Origin: Phycisphaerae bacterium
GTDB taxonomy: Bacteria > Planctomycetota > Phycisphaerae > UBA1845 > PWPN01
Assembly (NCBI GenBank): GCA_035384605.1
Contig: DAOOIV010000030.1
Location: 35,506 to 48,512, forward strand
Direction: 5' to 3'
DNA length: 13,007 nt
Position 1 is the stretch's first letter. Each line of letters begins with the position of its first letter. The notes beneath the pieces are model-generated. The model saw only the letters and a program-made list of their open reading frames with translations. It did no database searches and was not told where the DNA came from. Below, piece by piece: positions 9,301-13,007 of the stretch. The position numbers and the translations under genes were made by a program.

Positions 9301-10885
9301 TGGGGGGCGCAGGCGTGGGCACAGGGTTGGCAGGCACGGCACCGGTTGCTCCGCCCATCAGACCCTCAGGCAGCAGCATTCCCTGCAACTGACTCGATGC
9401 CTCGGCAGGAGTGCGGTGTTTGAGCGGGTAGACCCGCCACTCGCGTCCATCTTTGATCTCCACGTCCCGCTTGGCAAGAATCTCCAGGGCGCGATTGATG
9501 TGGTAGACGCAGCCGCGAATCTCGATCCAACTGCTGTCGGGAAACAACGTGGCACGAGCACAGTTGTCCGGCACGCTGTCGTTGACCCACTGGGCCAGAC
9601 GCACCGCCGGCTGGTGCTTGGGCGTGTACATCATCGAGGCCATCTCCCACTCCGGAAGATTGGCTTTCTCGTACGCCTCTTGCGAATCGTACAACCGCTC
9701 GGCTGGCATGCGCCGGTACCACTCGCTGAGCTGACGGAACTCGAGGTAGCCGTCCCGCACCATCGTCCAGTAGCCCATTCCGACTTCCTGGGTGATGAGA
9801 TTGAACCGGGTCAGGGCCTGATCGAAAGTCTGAAGCTCCAGGCTCTGGAAAGTGATGGGCTTCTTGCGGTCTGCGTCGTTCACGCCCTCGCTGAGCAGCC
9901 CCACCATGCTCAAGCCGCTCATTTCGACGAAATCCTGGCAGCACTTTTCCAGAGGGGTGTTGCTCCAGTTGAAGAAGTACGGGCGCTCGTAGTACGGCAG
10001 CTTCCAGTACGTCTTGGGGTCCAGTTTCGGAACGTTCATACCAGCGTTCGCATCGGTGACCGCCGGTTGGTGTGTCGGAGGCACGGGCTGGGGCGGCGAC
10101 GGACTACCCGGTCTGCCCCCAGGCCCGGCACCCGGTCTTCGGCCAGTCGGCGGTGCCGGAGTGTGAGCCGGACCGGTGGTCGGCGCCCCGGTCACTGGCC
10201 TCGGGGGCACGGCAGGATGCGCGTCGGTTCCGGGCGACGGAGTCGCAGGTGGCACAGGCTCCTCGGCCGGCGCAGGTAGCTCCTCATGAATGATCGGTTC
10301 GTCCGCCGGCACATCCTGGCCTTCGGGCTCCGCGGCTGTCGGTTCGAGTGTCGGCTGGGGCTCCTCCGTGGTTACCGTAGGTTCCGCCGGCGGCACGCTA
10401 CCAGTGGTCGAGGCCGGCTCGCCGGGTGCCGGTGGCTTGCGCAAAGGTACTCGCGGAGGCATCGCCGGCTGATTGGGAAGACCGCTGGGCCGAGAAGTCG
10501 ATGCCTTTGCAGCAGCCTTCAGGGCCTCGAGTTGAGCGTCGTCCAACACTTCGAGCTGATCAGCTTCGGAGTGGATCTTGAGATCCAACGGCGTCGGCAA
10601 TCCGTCATTGTCCGGGTCCGACGGGCTGATCGTCCCCGGCTCATGAACGTGGGGACCGGCAGGCCGACTTGCGGCCGCTCGGGCCCTCAGCGCTTCGTTC
10701 ATGTTGGGGTAGCGCCTGATCGGCGGCGCTGGGCGCGTGGTCGCAGCGGGCAAGGCTGGACCGGCCTCCTCAGTACCGTTGCCATCCTGACCGACAGCCA
10801 AGCCGCTCACCAAGAACCAGACCGCCCAAATCGGCACAAGCGCCAGCCGACTGCCGATCCGCTTGGCATAGGTTTTCGTTGTCAT
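227..10885 (-). CDS. Giant exported secretin N-domain repeat protein (PilQ position, no barrel seen)
   Basis: This is one uninterrupted 3552-residue reading frame with an ATG start, chosen because AGGAGGT lies 8 bases upstream. Residues 1-32 form a Sec signal peptide (basic start, hydrophobic core, cleavage likely at AVG/QD). Residues about 35-285 are Pro/Thr/Glu-rich and include a DPDNDGLPTPLD calcium-loop-like motif. Residues about 304-385 resemble the secretin N0/STN domain (NTPLEKCCQDF..SGLSMVG, then ITFQSLELQTFDQALTRF). A divergent N1-like module follows (about 400-475), then some 33 N1-like modules and a half module at 3516-3552. The module pattern is: strand with a LKNAD-like turn, helix, variable loop, strand ending D..TN.LIV.A, helix ending ELD. 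In PilQ or GspD a few such domains precede a C-terminal barrel. Here I find no barrel motif such as IP-x-LG-x-LF. The gene follows pilMNOP-like genes, so it probably forms a periplasmic part of a pilus or secretion machine. A conduit, ruler or fibre are all possible. The family call is strong; the function is inferred. Confidence 0.93.
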   Translation of the reverse strand: MTTKTYAKRIGSRLALVPIWAVWFLVSGLAVGQDGNGTEEAGPALPAATTRPAPPIRRYPNMNEALRARAAASRPAGPHVHEPGTISPSDPDNDGLPTPLDLKIHSEADQLEVLDDAQLEALKAAAKASTSRPSGLPNQPAMPPRVPLRKPPAPGEPASTTGSVPPAEPTVTTEEPQPTLEPTAAEPEGQDVPADEPIIHEELPAPAEEPVPPATPSPGTDAHPAVPPRPVTGAPTTGPAHTPAPPTGRRPGAGPGGRPGSPSPPQPVPPTHQPAVTDANAGMNVPKLDPKTYWKLPYYERPYFFNWSNTPLEKCCQDFVEMSGLSMVGLLSEGVNDADRKKPITFQSLELQTFDQALTRFNLITQEVGMGYWTMVRDGYLEFRQLSEWYRRMPAERLYDSQEAYEKANLPEWEMASMMYTPKHQPAVRLAQWVNDSVPDNCARATLFPDSSWIEIRGCVYHINRALEILAKRDVEIKDGREWRVYPLKHRTPAEASSQLQGMLLPEGLMGGATGAVPANPVPTPAPPTGPPGRPGRGGPVRSPAGPTEIGTSTSDDIEIQEPLSGSSLLVLASPVKHKRIEELLTKYIDVEGSDPRKKEIIELKHVDPSEMIDLITPFLGEPKMVQQPAPPPKPGQPPTPPPPPQIMKVNTSATLTPRPPRSILVEANDKEMREIKELIALLDVPREESKYQVVKLEHADASSVAMVLTSIITGRQTSQPRYPRPGGMPVSSVGGAEGFKAIPDNTTDRTLVLSGSQQDISDAKDLIKLLDVDPTAGAAEHIVQLKNAEPGSVVQILTTRFGGSSSGGGYRRGPYGYGGYGGGGGQSLPQFIPDDASKMLVVICHDDMWPDINRLINELDEKSETLKTTRSYQIKYANAESVSMLLSQALAGGSSYGSYRRYPYGGGGGGGGDRQPSFLVNPSTNLLLVTATEEDHVKVAELIEKLDQPSPADQAEFRPIELEQADAEYVAEKIEEVLGGEGGSSRRRSSRSYDYYGFGGSSEGAPKVPVRVIAETIGNRVLVSASDEDFKKAEALAREIDAQYIKQEIIRKTFILENIDAWEAQQIISSMFDAQSSGGGRSSRFGGGYGGYGGYSSSGLGSSSSPGSVKIAPMGNGLVVQAPKDKMAEIEKFIAEIDKNPTAGNEVKMYKVKSTGYEGSAGVARTLCTLLDIPDTSSRWGPASNTKSPIKIMGEYGSNVLLVSAPKEKMPEIDKQVQAYIDAQGGDTTMILKHFEVTKARPQEVADIIQPILDTKYREMQESSGGRRGYYGSWYSVSSGGPQITVNKITRKLMVMAPAELMPTVEGLIREFDQASQPSVTRTVVLKTAKAEEIAPIVQEHMKASAGPSPGRSRFRSWEGGFGDYSPWGGFRRSSTSSEGGEELVVTAFEAGNSIILRGMEEKVYEAEQFIKMLDAGAQPDGPMIKVFQLEFADPYEVADYIDEVTGGGDSTSLTSTTPRRVSSSSSAISVKTDYATKRLIVAAPPERFPLIEQVIEIQERLAREAAARPVLEGDATTVVGAGGTIKKFYTVEGPAKEIAKRLDEIMYGMYGYKGPWVKYFPYTNQVMIDGDPKYFKSAEEWLAKLEKNPPPVALKVLVRRSTVAPSKVLPHLERIVTTSLREGAGIRKLEAGGIGRDPMSMLEEIYYDTPIEEPKPTTRPAEEQSSSARSGIDVVSQFVPTGVLARIERDLAAIPLAQISVISRNAATKPAVAPATTRPAAAPKVGTHPSQVTPQPPVPPAGNPQVKEAKTAVPKGAPGPRGTSEAAPVNRVSGQQAGLGDSAKAASRDEMTAEERQTAELFQAAAEYRMSNKPQILYDEVQGTFIIFGSEDEVEEIDEILDMIIKEIGEIEEGAKGDIRVFRVKHVDVQVAASMLEAMFNEPAKAQPAPRAPRAQERKPQAKPGGAKSGEQEEEESAAQRRREEEEQAKAKEAEEAAKAAAAGNIKVVPDPRTNTLIIRAAQETFPKIAELLLKIDRPGLDKEKNIKIFQLKKLNAAEVEEVLKEILKIETPQQRRTFRPRLPGRGGAGVDVDMIEALEQQMLEFQQSMIESSAPVAEGEGKEGKTKINPAKEISIASNATTNTIIVTAPEEGMKLVETLINRLEEQDIPIAIETVELQHAEAEKVATQLQGVFETAQRRGGGPRGAMEGYTPSRMGEFKVAADSRTNRLVIRALQTDMERILKIVEELDSTPSNPVEIYPVEKASAEDMAKTLSEIYGTPGGVGGAQMVRITADRSTNSILVRAPKAQQMLIAAKIKDLEQQSVIQGEVRQIQLKVATPSSVASQLTQIFSPKGAARGTRQQINIVGEDASKMLFVTCPPDMFEEVKKIAEQMDQITEQQVKVTRLTHAAASEILPKLNEMAARLIAQTGLKGTGDAVFAATADERTNSLILAGTPKALMVVDAVIKELDVTGSDTTQPTTKMFPLNRGNAASVAATINQLYGSKRWQAGVEAPKAAPDPIANVVFVTGTTAQLQLIDDQIIKPLEGYSPARPVEVAVNEYEVTVNYADVEELAARLTTMFNQGIQARKSAGDTSLTALDTAMSIVPEPSTRKLFISCSAESKKKIDNWLKGLDVEAASFEGQQTKVLPVRVADLTYVSNALNAAFKKSGKVPASEQVTILPEYGTNTIVVKALKKDIDKIEQLLHEIDKEDRERMVAPEAIPVKHILPTQLANRLTAMIRSSYAADRRTNQYPVSVEPNDTAGTLLVTAKNQQAMDSIKELIAKLDSQPAEDLRLTKPYVLKFADLGSTQMMITKRFGKQDQLPVRDQVVVDVDYSTGALVVTASEENHAKVREIVEDLDNAIVDDPKMPETIKVKNVRASLLAKTLTDMITQTMKPNKLTRQYPVTVQANDTANTLVMTANKADMERFKKIIQELDVAPDTEDTRVIKPYMLKFSDPSVVTKAITDQFAGQEQRPLQEQVTAGPDYATNSVFVTASEENHKKVQAIIDALDQSDAAGRKTYTLDLKNADPEDVAQTLTTVYNSGPRTRTGRTPAVFTPVPGARKLLVTCTPGELEQAQAMIEQLDISPQEGGQKRAMRVVQVKKLPAREMMTMLTEYLRKPGKSGGRDPSLQDDIKITASDAADAVVLTGPEERLEELQQLIEKVDSAVVDPSDPNAGGRQYAVIPLTNADPSSVATVISQTYPARGNVPDSERVNAVAERATNSVVISASAEKLQIIRKMIDELDQQSTNVPQQEIIRLKNARAEDILEVLRQTYQMGRRGMSSSGPPITFAADSNANALVVSAGKADMEGIKTMVAELDKPVTDEVDQLRIIPLQFVDAQETLEILNEYLRKPGATAGRRGSTSELIGDIRLQASATLNALIASGSQDELDRVEKIALDMDKQVEGAGAPKIIPVKNAAAATLAGTLRELFANPTQSRSGRRTTQNDVPVIMSDDSTNSLIVRARTVDLNLIEDMVRELDKQTEGPSGLEVIPVSRGVDVVSLARQIQDVINAGERAKASSQSTYKPRQVAIAGEERSSTLIVSGAPELFETVRKLATELEQKRPATGGRRALVVPVKTKSAQDIQKVLEAYIEQQNGRTQQRR
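341..4543 (-). repeat. N1-like module zone C, 18 compact modules
   Basis: Residues about 2115-3515 contain 18 modules averaging about 78 residues with short loops. Typical second strands are ADSRTNRLVIRA, ADRSTNSILVRA, PEYGTNTIVVKA, ERATNSVVISA and DDSTNSLIVRA, each followed by a helix ending in LD. In this zone the loops carry no glycine-rich insertions, unlike zone A. Higher-order repetition is visible: a two-module duplication and a three-module period. Confidence 0.88.
1991..2902 (-). repeat. Internal duplication of a two-module block (period 152 residues)
   Basis: Modules 23+24 (2447-2902) and 25+26 (1991-2446) are tandem copies offset by 456 bases. Paired segments include NQYPVSVEPNDTAGTLLVTA with RQYPVTVQANDTANTLVMTA, LTKPYVLKFAD with VIKPYMLKFSD, and VTASEENHAKV with VTASEENHKKV. 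Similarity is clearly higher than between neighbouring modules, so the array has grown by duplicating pairs. Confidence 0.8.
4544..5437 (-). repeat. N1-like module zone B, with charged and helical loop insertions
   Basis: Residues about 1817-2114 complete the split module and hold modules 14 and 15. Module 14 (DIRVFRVKHVDVQVAASML) has a long loop insertion that is first Pro/Lys-rich and then strongly charged, with Glu/Arg/Ala/Lys runs typical of a single helix or coiled coil. Module 15 (IKIFQLKKLNAAEVEEVL) has an inserted amphipathic segment (MIEALEQQMLEFQQSMIE). These insertions could mediate lateral contacts. Confidence 0.75.
5438..5995 (-). other. Central linker splitting one N1-like module
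   Basis: Residues about 1631-1816 separate the first half of a module (ALKVLVRRSTVAPSKVLPHL) from its second half (PQILYDEVQGTFIIFG). The linker carries two TTRPA motifs, Ala/Pro-rich stretches and a segment VVSQFVPTGVLARIERDL that may be helical. It probably acts as a flexible hinge dividing the chain into two arms. It is in frame and shows no sign of a frameshift. Confidence 0.7.
5996..9445 (-). repeat. N1-like module zone A, with long Gly/Tyr/Ser/Arg or Pro loops
   Basis: Residues about 481-1630 hold roughly 12.5 modules. Recognisable first strands include EWRVYPLKHRTPAEA, EIIELKHVDPSEM, YQVVKLEHADASSV, HIVQLKNAEPGSV, SYQIKYANAESV and FRPIELEQADAEYV. The loop between helix 1 and the second strand is long and low in complexity: proline-rich in modules 1-2, and Gly/Tyr/Arg-rich in modules 4-7, 9 and 10 (for example YGYGGYGGGGG and FGGGYGGYGGY). 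N1 domains of ordinary secretins lack such loops, so these probably project from the folded core. Confidence 0.85.
9731..9976 (-). other. N0/STN-like domain of the giant protein
   Basis: Residues about 304-385 follow the usual N0 pattern: a helix after NTPLEKCCQDFVEMSG, a strand, a segment ITFQSLELQTFDQALTRF, and a closing strand DGYLEFRQL. In characterised systems the N0 domain of the secretin contacts the HR domain of GspC or PilP. A candidate HR domain is encoded in the gene just upstream, so this is the expected docking point. The paired cysteines (KCC) are unusual. The assignment is by pattern only. Confidence 0.65.
10790..10885 (-). other. Sec signal peptide of the giant protein
   Basis: Residues 1-32 have a basic n-region (K4, K8, R9, R13), a hydrophobic core (LALVPIWAVWFLVSGLA) and a small-residue cleavage site A30-V31-G32 before Q33. 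There is no cysteine at the cleavage site, so it is not a lipoprotein. Export to the periplasm or beyond is therefore expected. Confidence 0.85.
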
Positions 10886-10892
10886 GATCCGA

Positions 10893-10925
10893 AACCTCCT
10901 GGAGGTTCGCTCGCTTCCAGCGAAC
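10893..10925 (-). promoter_or_regulatory. Two overlapping, mutually exclusive leader hairpins
   Basis: In mRNA sense, stem A pairs GTTCGCT (10925-10919) with AGCGAAC (10911-10905) around a 7-base loop. Stem B pairs AACCTC (10907-10902) with GAGGTT (10898-10893) around CAG and covers the Shine-Dalgarno. The AAC at 10907-10905 belongs to both, so complete stem A and complete stem B cannot coexist. The dyads are plainly visible; a role in translational control is inference. Confidence 0.5.
10894..10900 (-). promoter_or_regulatory. Strong Shine-Dalgarno of the giant gene
   Basis: AGGAGGT lies 8 bases before the ATG at 10885, close to an ideal anti-16S match and spacing. It fixes the start codon. 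It lies inside a dyad (AACCTCC and GGAGGTT around one base, 10893-10907), so it can be base-paired in the mRNA. Confidence 0.85.
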
Positions 10926-11061
10926 GACGAAAGCGTCTAAAGCACTGCGAAACAGACATTTATGACCCGAATCGCGCCTTGGTGTGACCAACCGACCCGG
11001 CCTGTTGGACAATGCCGACTCGGACCCTGTCTGGCACCCCGGAGAAATGAAGCACCCGCCC

Positions 11062-12177
11062 TTAAGGACTGGCTGCCTTCTCCGGTTTGTTTATACCCGC
11101 CAACCTCTCTTCAAGTTTCGCCAAGGCGTCATACACCGCCGGGTGCTCCGTCTGACTTAGAACCTGACCCTGCTTGAGGGGCTGGCCTATCAGGTGGAAC
11201 GTCCGTTTCGTGCCATCCTTGTCTTGCTTCTCCGAAACCGCGCCATCACGGTGAATGAAGATCAGAACCCCCCCATAAAGCGAATCGCCGACCTCCACCC
11301 GCTTGTCCTCCGCATTGGGGTTTCTCGGATCCTGCAATACCACCTGTTGGCTCCGGGGCGAACTCAGTATCCGGGCCAGGACCAGCTCGGCATCGGCCGG
11401 AGGGGGTGGCGGCGGAGGCGGGAGGGCGGGGGGGTCCCTTACTGGTTGGGTCGGGGGAGGCGGTGGCGGCGGAGGCGGGGGTGGTTGGTAAACGTAACGC
11501 TCAAACAACTCTCTCTTAATGCCACGATAGTCGTCCGCGCTCGCCAACAGGGTGCGACCCACCGGCACCCGCTTGTCCGGAGCCAGTTCCGCCGTATCGA
11601 TCTGAGGTACCCGCTTGTCGCTCGGAAGAATCGGCGTCTCTACCGACATCGTCAGGCTCAACCGCCCTGTGGGTTTCGGCACCGCGTTCGGCGAGGAGGA
11701 TTTCTCCATTAGCGGCTTAAGCAAGATCCTTTTGCAGCGCACCAGGTATGGCTCGCGGTACAAACGATGCAGAAAACCGACGATCTGGTCGATCGTCCCC
11801 TCCGCCTTGACCTGATAGACTACGAGCAACAGCCCGCTGTGGCCCGGGTGAGGCACGGTACTGATCAAGTCAACCTGTGTCGGCGGGACAAAAAAGCCCG
11901 ACTCGGTCGCCACCCGCGTCAACTCCCCGCGAAACCGCCCCTTGGCCACCATTTCGTCGGTCGAAAGCGTCTGTCGGCCGATTGCCTTCCACTCCAACTC
12001 TTTGGCCTTCGCATCTTCAAGCTTCTTCTTCGCCTGGCTCAGCTTCCTCTGCTCGTACTTGAGGCTTACCTCCAACTTGTTCGCCCGATCAACGTACAGA
12101 CGCCGGGCGCCAAAGGCGGCTCCAACGACCGCAATGGCCACAACAATTCCAACAAGCAGCTTCTCGCGAGGCTCCAT
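11062..12177 (-). CDS. PilO/GspM-like and PilP/GspC-like fusion protein
   Basis: The protein has 371 residues. Residues 7-28 form one membrane helix after a short cytoplasmic end, giving an inner-membrane protein facing the periplasm. A coiled coil follows (about 32-66), then a PilO-like ferredoxin fold (about 80-182; note GELTRVATESG, VYQVKAEGTIDQIVGFLHRL and the last strand LSLTMSVETPIL). Runs of 11 and 8 prolines (232-242 and 253-260) make a stiff spacer to a PilP/GspC HR-like domain (about 265-332; VVLQDPRNP, RVEVGDSLYGGVLIFI). In pil systems PilO forms the alignment complex with PilN, and PilP binds the N0 domain of PilQ. PilP is normally a separate lipoprotein; here it is tethered through the PilO helix, giving a GspC-like topology. 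Short DKRV motifs recur at 187, 201 and 291. The start ATG follows the upstream stop by 9 bases with only a weak Shine-Dalgarno, so translation is probably coupled. The PilO part is more certain than the PilP part. Confidence 0.82.
   Translation of the reverse strand: MEPREKLLVGIVVAIAVVGAAFGARRLYVDRANKLEVSLKYEQRKLSQAKKKLEDAKAKELEWKAIGRQTLSTDEMVAKGRFRGELTRVATESGFFVPPTQVDLISTVPHPGHSGLLLVVYQVKAEGTIDQIVGFLHRLYREPYLVRCKRILLKPLMEKSSSPNAVPKPTGRLSLTMSVETPILPSDKRVPQIDTAELAPDKRVPVGRTLLASADDYRGIKRELFERYVYQPPPPPPPPPPPTQPVRDPPALPPPPPPPPADAELVLARILSSPRSQQVVLQDPRNPNAEDKRVEVGDSLYGGVLIFIHRDGAVSEKQDKDGTKRTFHLIGQPLKQGQVLSQTEHPAVYDALAKLEERLAGINKPEKAASP
11420..11434 (+). other. G-quadruplex motif in the polyproline-coding segment
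   Basis: The plus strand reads GGG-A-GGG-C-GGGGGGG, four runs of three G with one-base loops. It lies opposite the proline codons of the 8-proline run, in the template strand of the PilO/P-like gene. It is probably a by-product of CCN codons, but it could slow transcription or replication. Confidence 0.5.
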
Positions 12178-12186
12178 ACGATTATC

Positions 12187-13007
12187 TCATCCGGATCTCC
12201 GACCTTTTGCCGGGGTCGTGAGCGATTTCACCCGCACCGTCACGGTGTCGATGAACGGGTATTCCGGATCCTTGGGGTTGGGCTTTACCCTGCCCACCTC
12301 GGCCGTGAACTCACTTACCGTCGTAACCTTTCCGTCAGGGGCCGGTCGGCTGGTCGTGATCTTGCGGATCTGTTCCGCCAGTTGTGTCCCCACCGAGTTA
12401 TCCTTCGACGCCAACGAGATGATCATCTGGCCGGGATCCTTGATCTCCAGCTCGGTGATGTATCCCTTCTCGTTGGAGACGAAATGCTCGGCCAGAAGCT
12501 TGAGTTTGTCAATCCAGACGACATTCATCCGCATCCACTCGGCAAGGTCTTCGTGCTTCTTCAGCAGATCGGCGTATTCCTTGGTCTGTCGTTCGATCTG
12601 CTGCCGCTCCGCAACGACTTCATCGATCTTCTTCTGCTGGAGTCGGAGCGTCTGAACCGCCCACACCACACCCGCCGCGAGAAACAGCGCAACCGTCAAA
12701 GCCACCAGCGGTCGTCGCTTCGCTCGTTCCTTTCGCTCGGCCTCGGGTTCCTTGGGATGCAGGAAGTCGAACCGCCCCATTTCATCGGCCAGGTGGTTGT
12801 ACGCCAGGCCGATCGCCGCGATGAACGGAGCTGCCGACACGTCGGCGATCCGTTTCCAGTTCAGCGCCGGCGGAGCGTCGAACACCCTGGTGGGGCTGCC
12901 GAACCGATTCTCAAACGCCGCCCTGACGCGCTCGTCGACCCCGCCGCTACCCGACAGGATAATGCGGTCGATTCTCGCGCCCGCGTCGCTTGCCCGGTAG
13001 GCCTGGA
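12187..13007 (-). CDS. PilM-PilN (GspL-like) fusion protein, 5' end outside the window
   Basis: The frame is open to the window edge, so 272 C-terminal residues are seen. The first part matches the end of an actin-like PilM/GspL ATPase fold: IILSGSGG is the usual nucleotide-pocket loop, and AAPFIAAIGLAYNHL the closing helix. GRFDFLHPKEP then resembles the INLLP-like motif by which free PilN binds PilM. A basic stretch (ERKERAKRRP) precedes one membrane helix at visible residues about 99-119. A coiled coil (QQKKIDEVVAERQQIERQTKEY...) and a PilN-like ferredoxin fold (ITELEIKDPGQMIISLASKD, FIDTVTVRVKSL) lie in the periplasm. The layout is that of GspL, or of PilM and PilN fused. It would sit in the inner membrane, linking the cytoplasmic motor to the PilO/P-like protein encoded 9 bases downstream. 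A GTG at 12885 is inside the actin-like fold and is not a credible start. Confidence 0.85.
   Translation of the reverse strand, partial: QAYRASDAGARIDRIILSGSGGVDERVRAAFENRFGSPTRVFDAPPALNWKRIADVSAAPFIAAIGLAYNHLADEMGRFDFLHPKEPEAERKERAKRRPLVALTVALFLAAGVVWAVQTLRLQQKKIDEVVAERQQIERQTKEYADLLKKHEDLAEWMRMNVVWIDKLKLLAEHFVSNEKGYITELEIKDPGQMIISLASKDNSVGTQLAEQIRKITTSRPAPDGKVTTVSEFTAEVGRVKPNPKDPEYPFIDTVTVRVKSLTTPAKGRRSG

Larger units (their letters stand above)
10886..11061 (-). other. 176-base leader between the PilO/P-like and giant genes
   Basis: This is the only sizeable gap between the genes. It holds the leader hairpins and Shine-Dalgarno near the start codon, and a small dyad TTGGT-GTG-ACCAA at 10979-10991 that could be an operator or chance. 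A CATAAA element is present but no good -35 partner lies 16-18 bases upstream, so I do not call a promoter. The gap is far larger than the 9 bases between the two upstream genes, which suggests a separate promoter or mRNA processing here. Confidence 0.5.

Noticed and set aside
9416..10279. Plus-strand reading frame of 287 codons, and other antisense frames at 3296-4354 and 8075-9166
   Set aside because: All lie within the coding region of the giant gene and show no motif or composition of a real protein.
10930..10990. Sigma-70-type promoter with a CATAAA -10 element
   Set aside because: The -10 matches four of six bases, and no reasonable -35 hexamer lies at 16-18 bases. Planctomycete promoters are also poorly defined.
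12187..12885. Free-standing 232-residue PilN-like protein starting with GTG at 12885
   Set aside because: The frame stays open to the window edge, and the residues before the GTG continue the actin-like fold (IILSGSGG), so the gene is longer and is a PilM-PilN fusion.

Overview
This GC-rich window carries three genes, all on the minus strand and all part of one secretin-type machine. The giant repeat protein, the repeated Thr-Thr-Arg-Pro motifs in secreted linkers and the fused pilus-assembly genes suggest a member of the Planctomycetota, possibly Phycisphaerae-like. That assignment is inference; no rRNA or marker gene is present.

In transcription order (high to low coordinates): (1) 13007-12187 is the 3' part of a gene that fuses the end of a PilM/GspL-type actin-like cytoplasmic domain to a membrane helix and a PilN-type periplasmic domain. 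(2) 12177-11062, nine bases on, encodes a PilO/GspM-like domain joined by a polyproline hinge to a PilP/GspC-like HR domain. (3) After a 176-base gap with a strong Shine-Dalgarno inside overlapping hairpins, 10885-227 encodes a single 3552-residue exported protein. (4) Positions 226-1 are non-coding and hold a 57-base tandem duplication and several hairpins built on a GGATTC core.

The order matches the pilM-N-O-P-Q operon, with M+N and O+P fused and the giant gene in the place of pilQ, the outer-membrane secretin. The giant protein has a signal peptide, a proline-rich stretch, an N0/STN-like domain, then about 34 secretin N1-like modules and one terminal half module. I see no secretin beta-barrel domain. 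The likely reading is an inner-membrane platform (MN and OP proteins) docking through the HR domain onto the N0 domain of a very long periplasmic N-domain scaffold. It could be a tall stacked-ring conduit, a ruler or a fibre. The barrel would then be encoded elsewhere. This is the most unusual content of the window.
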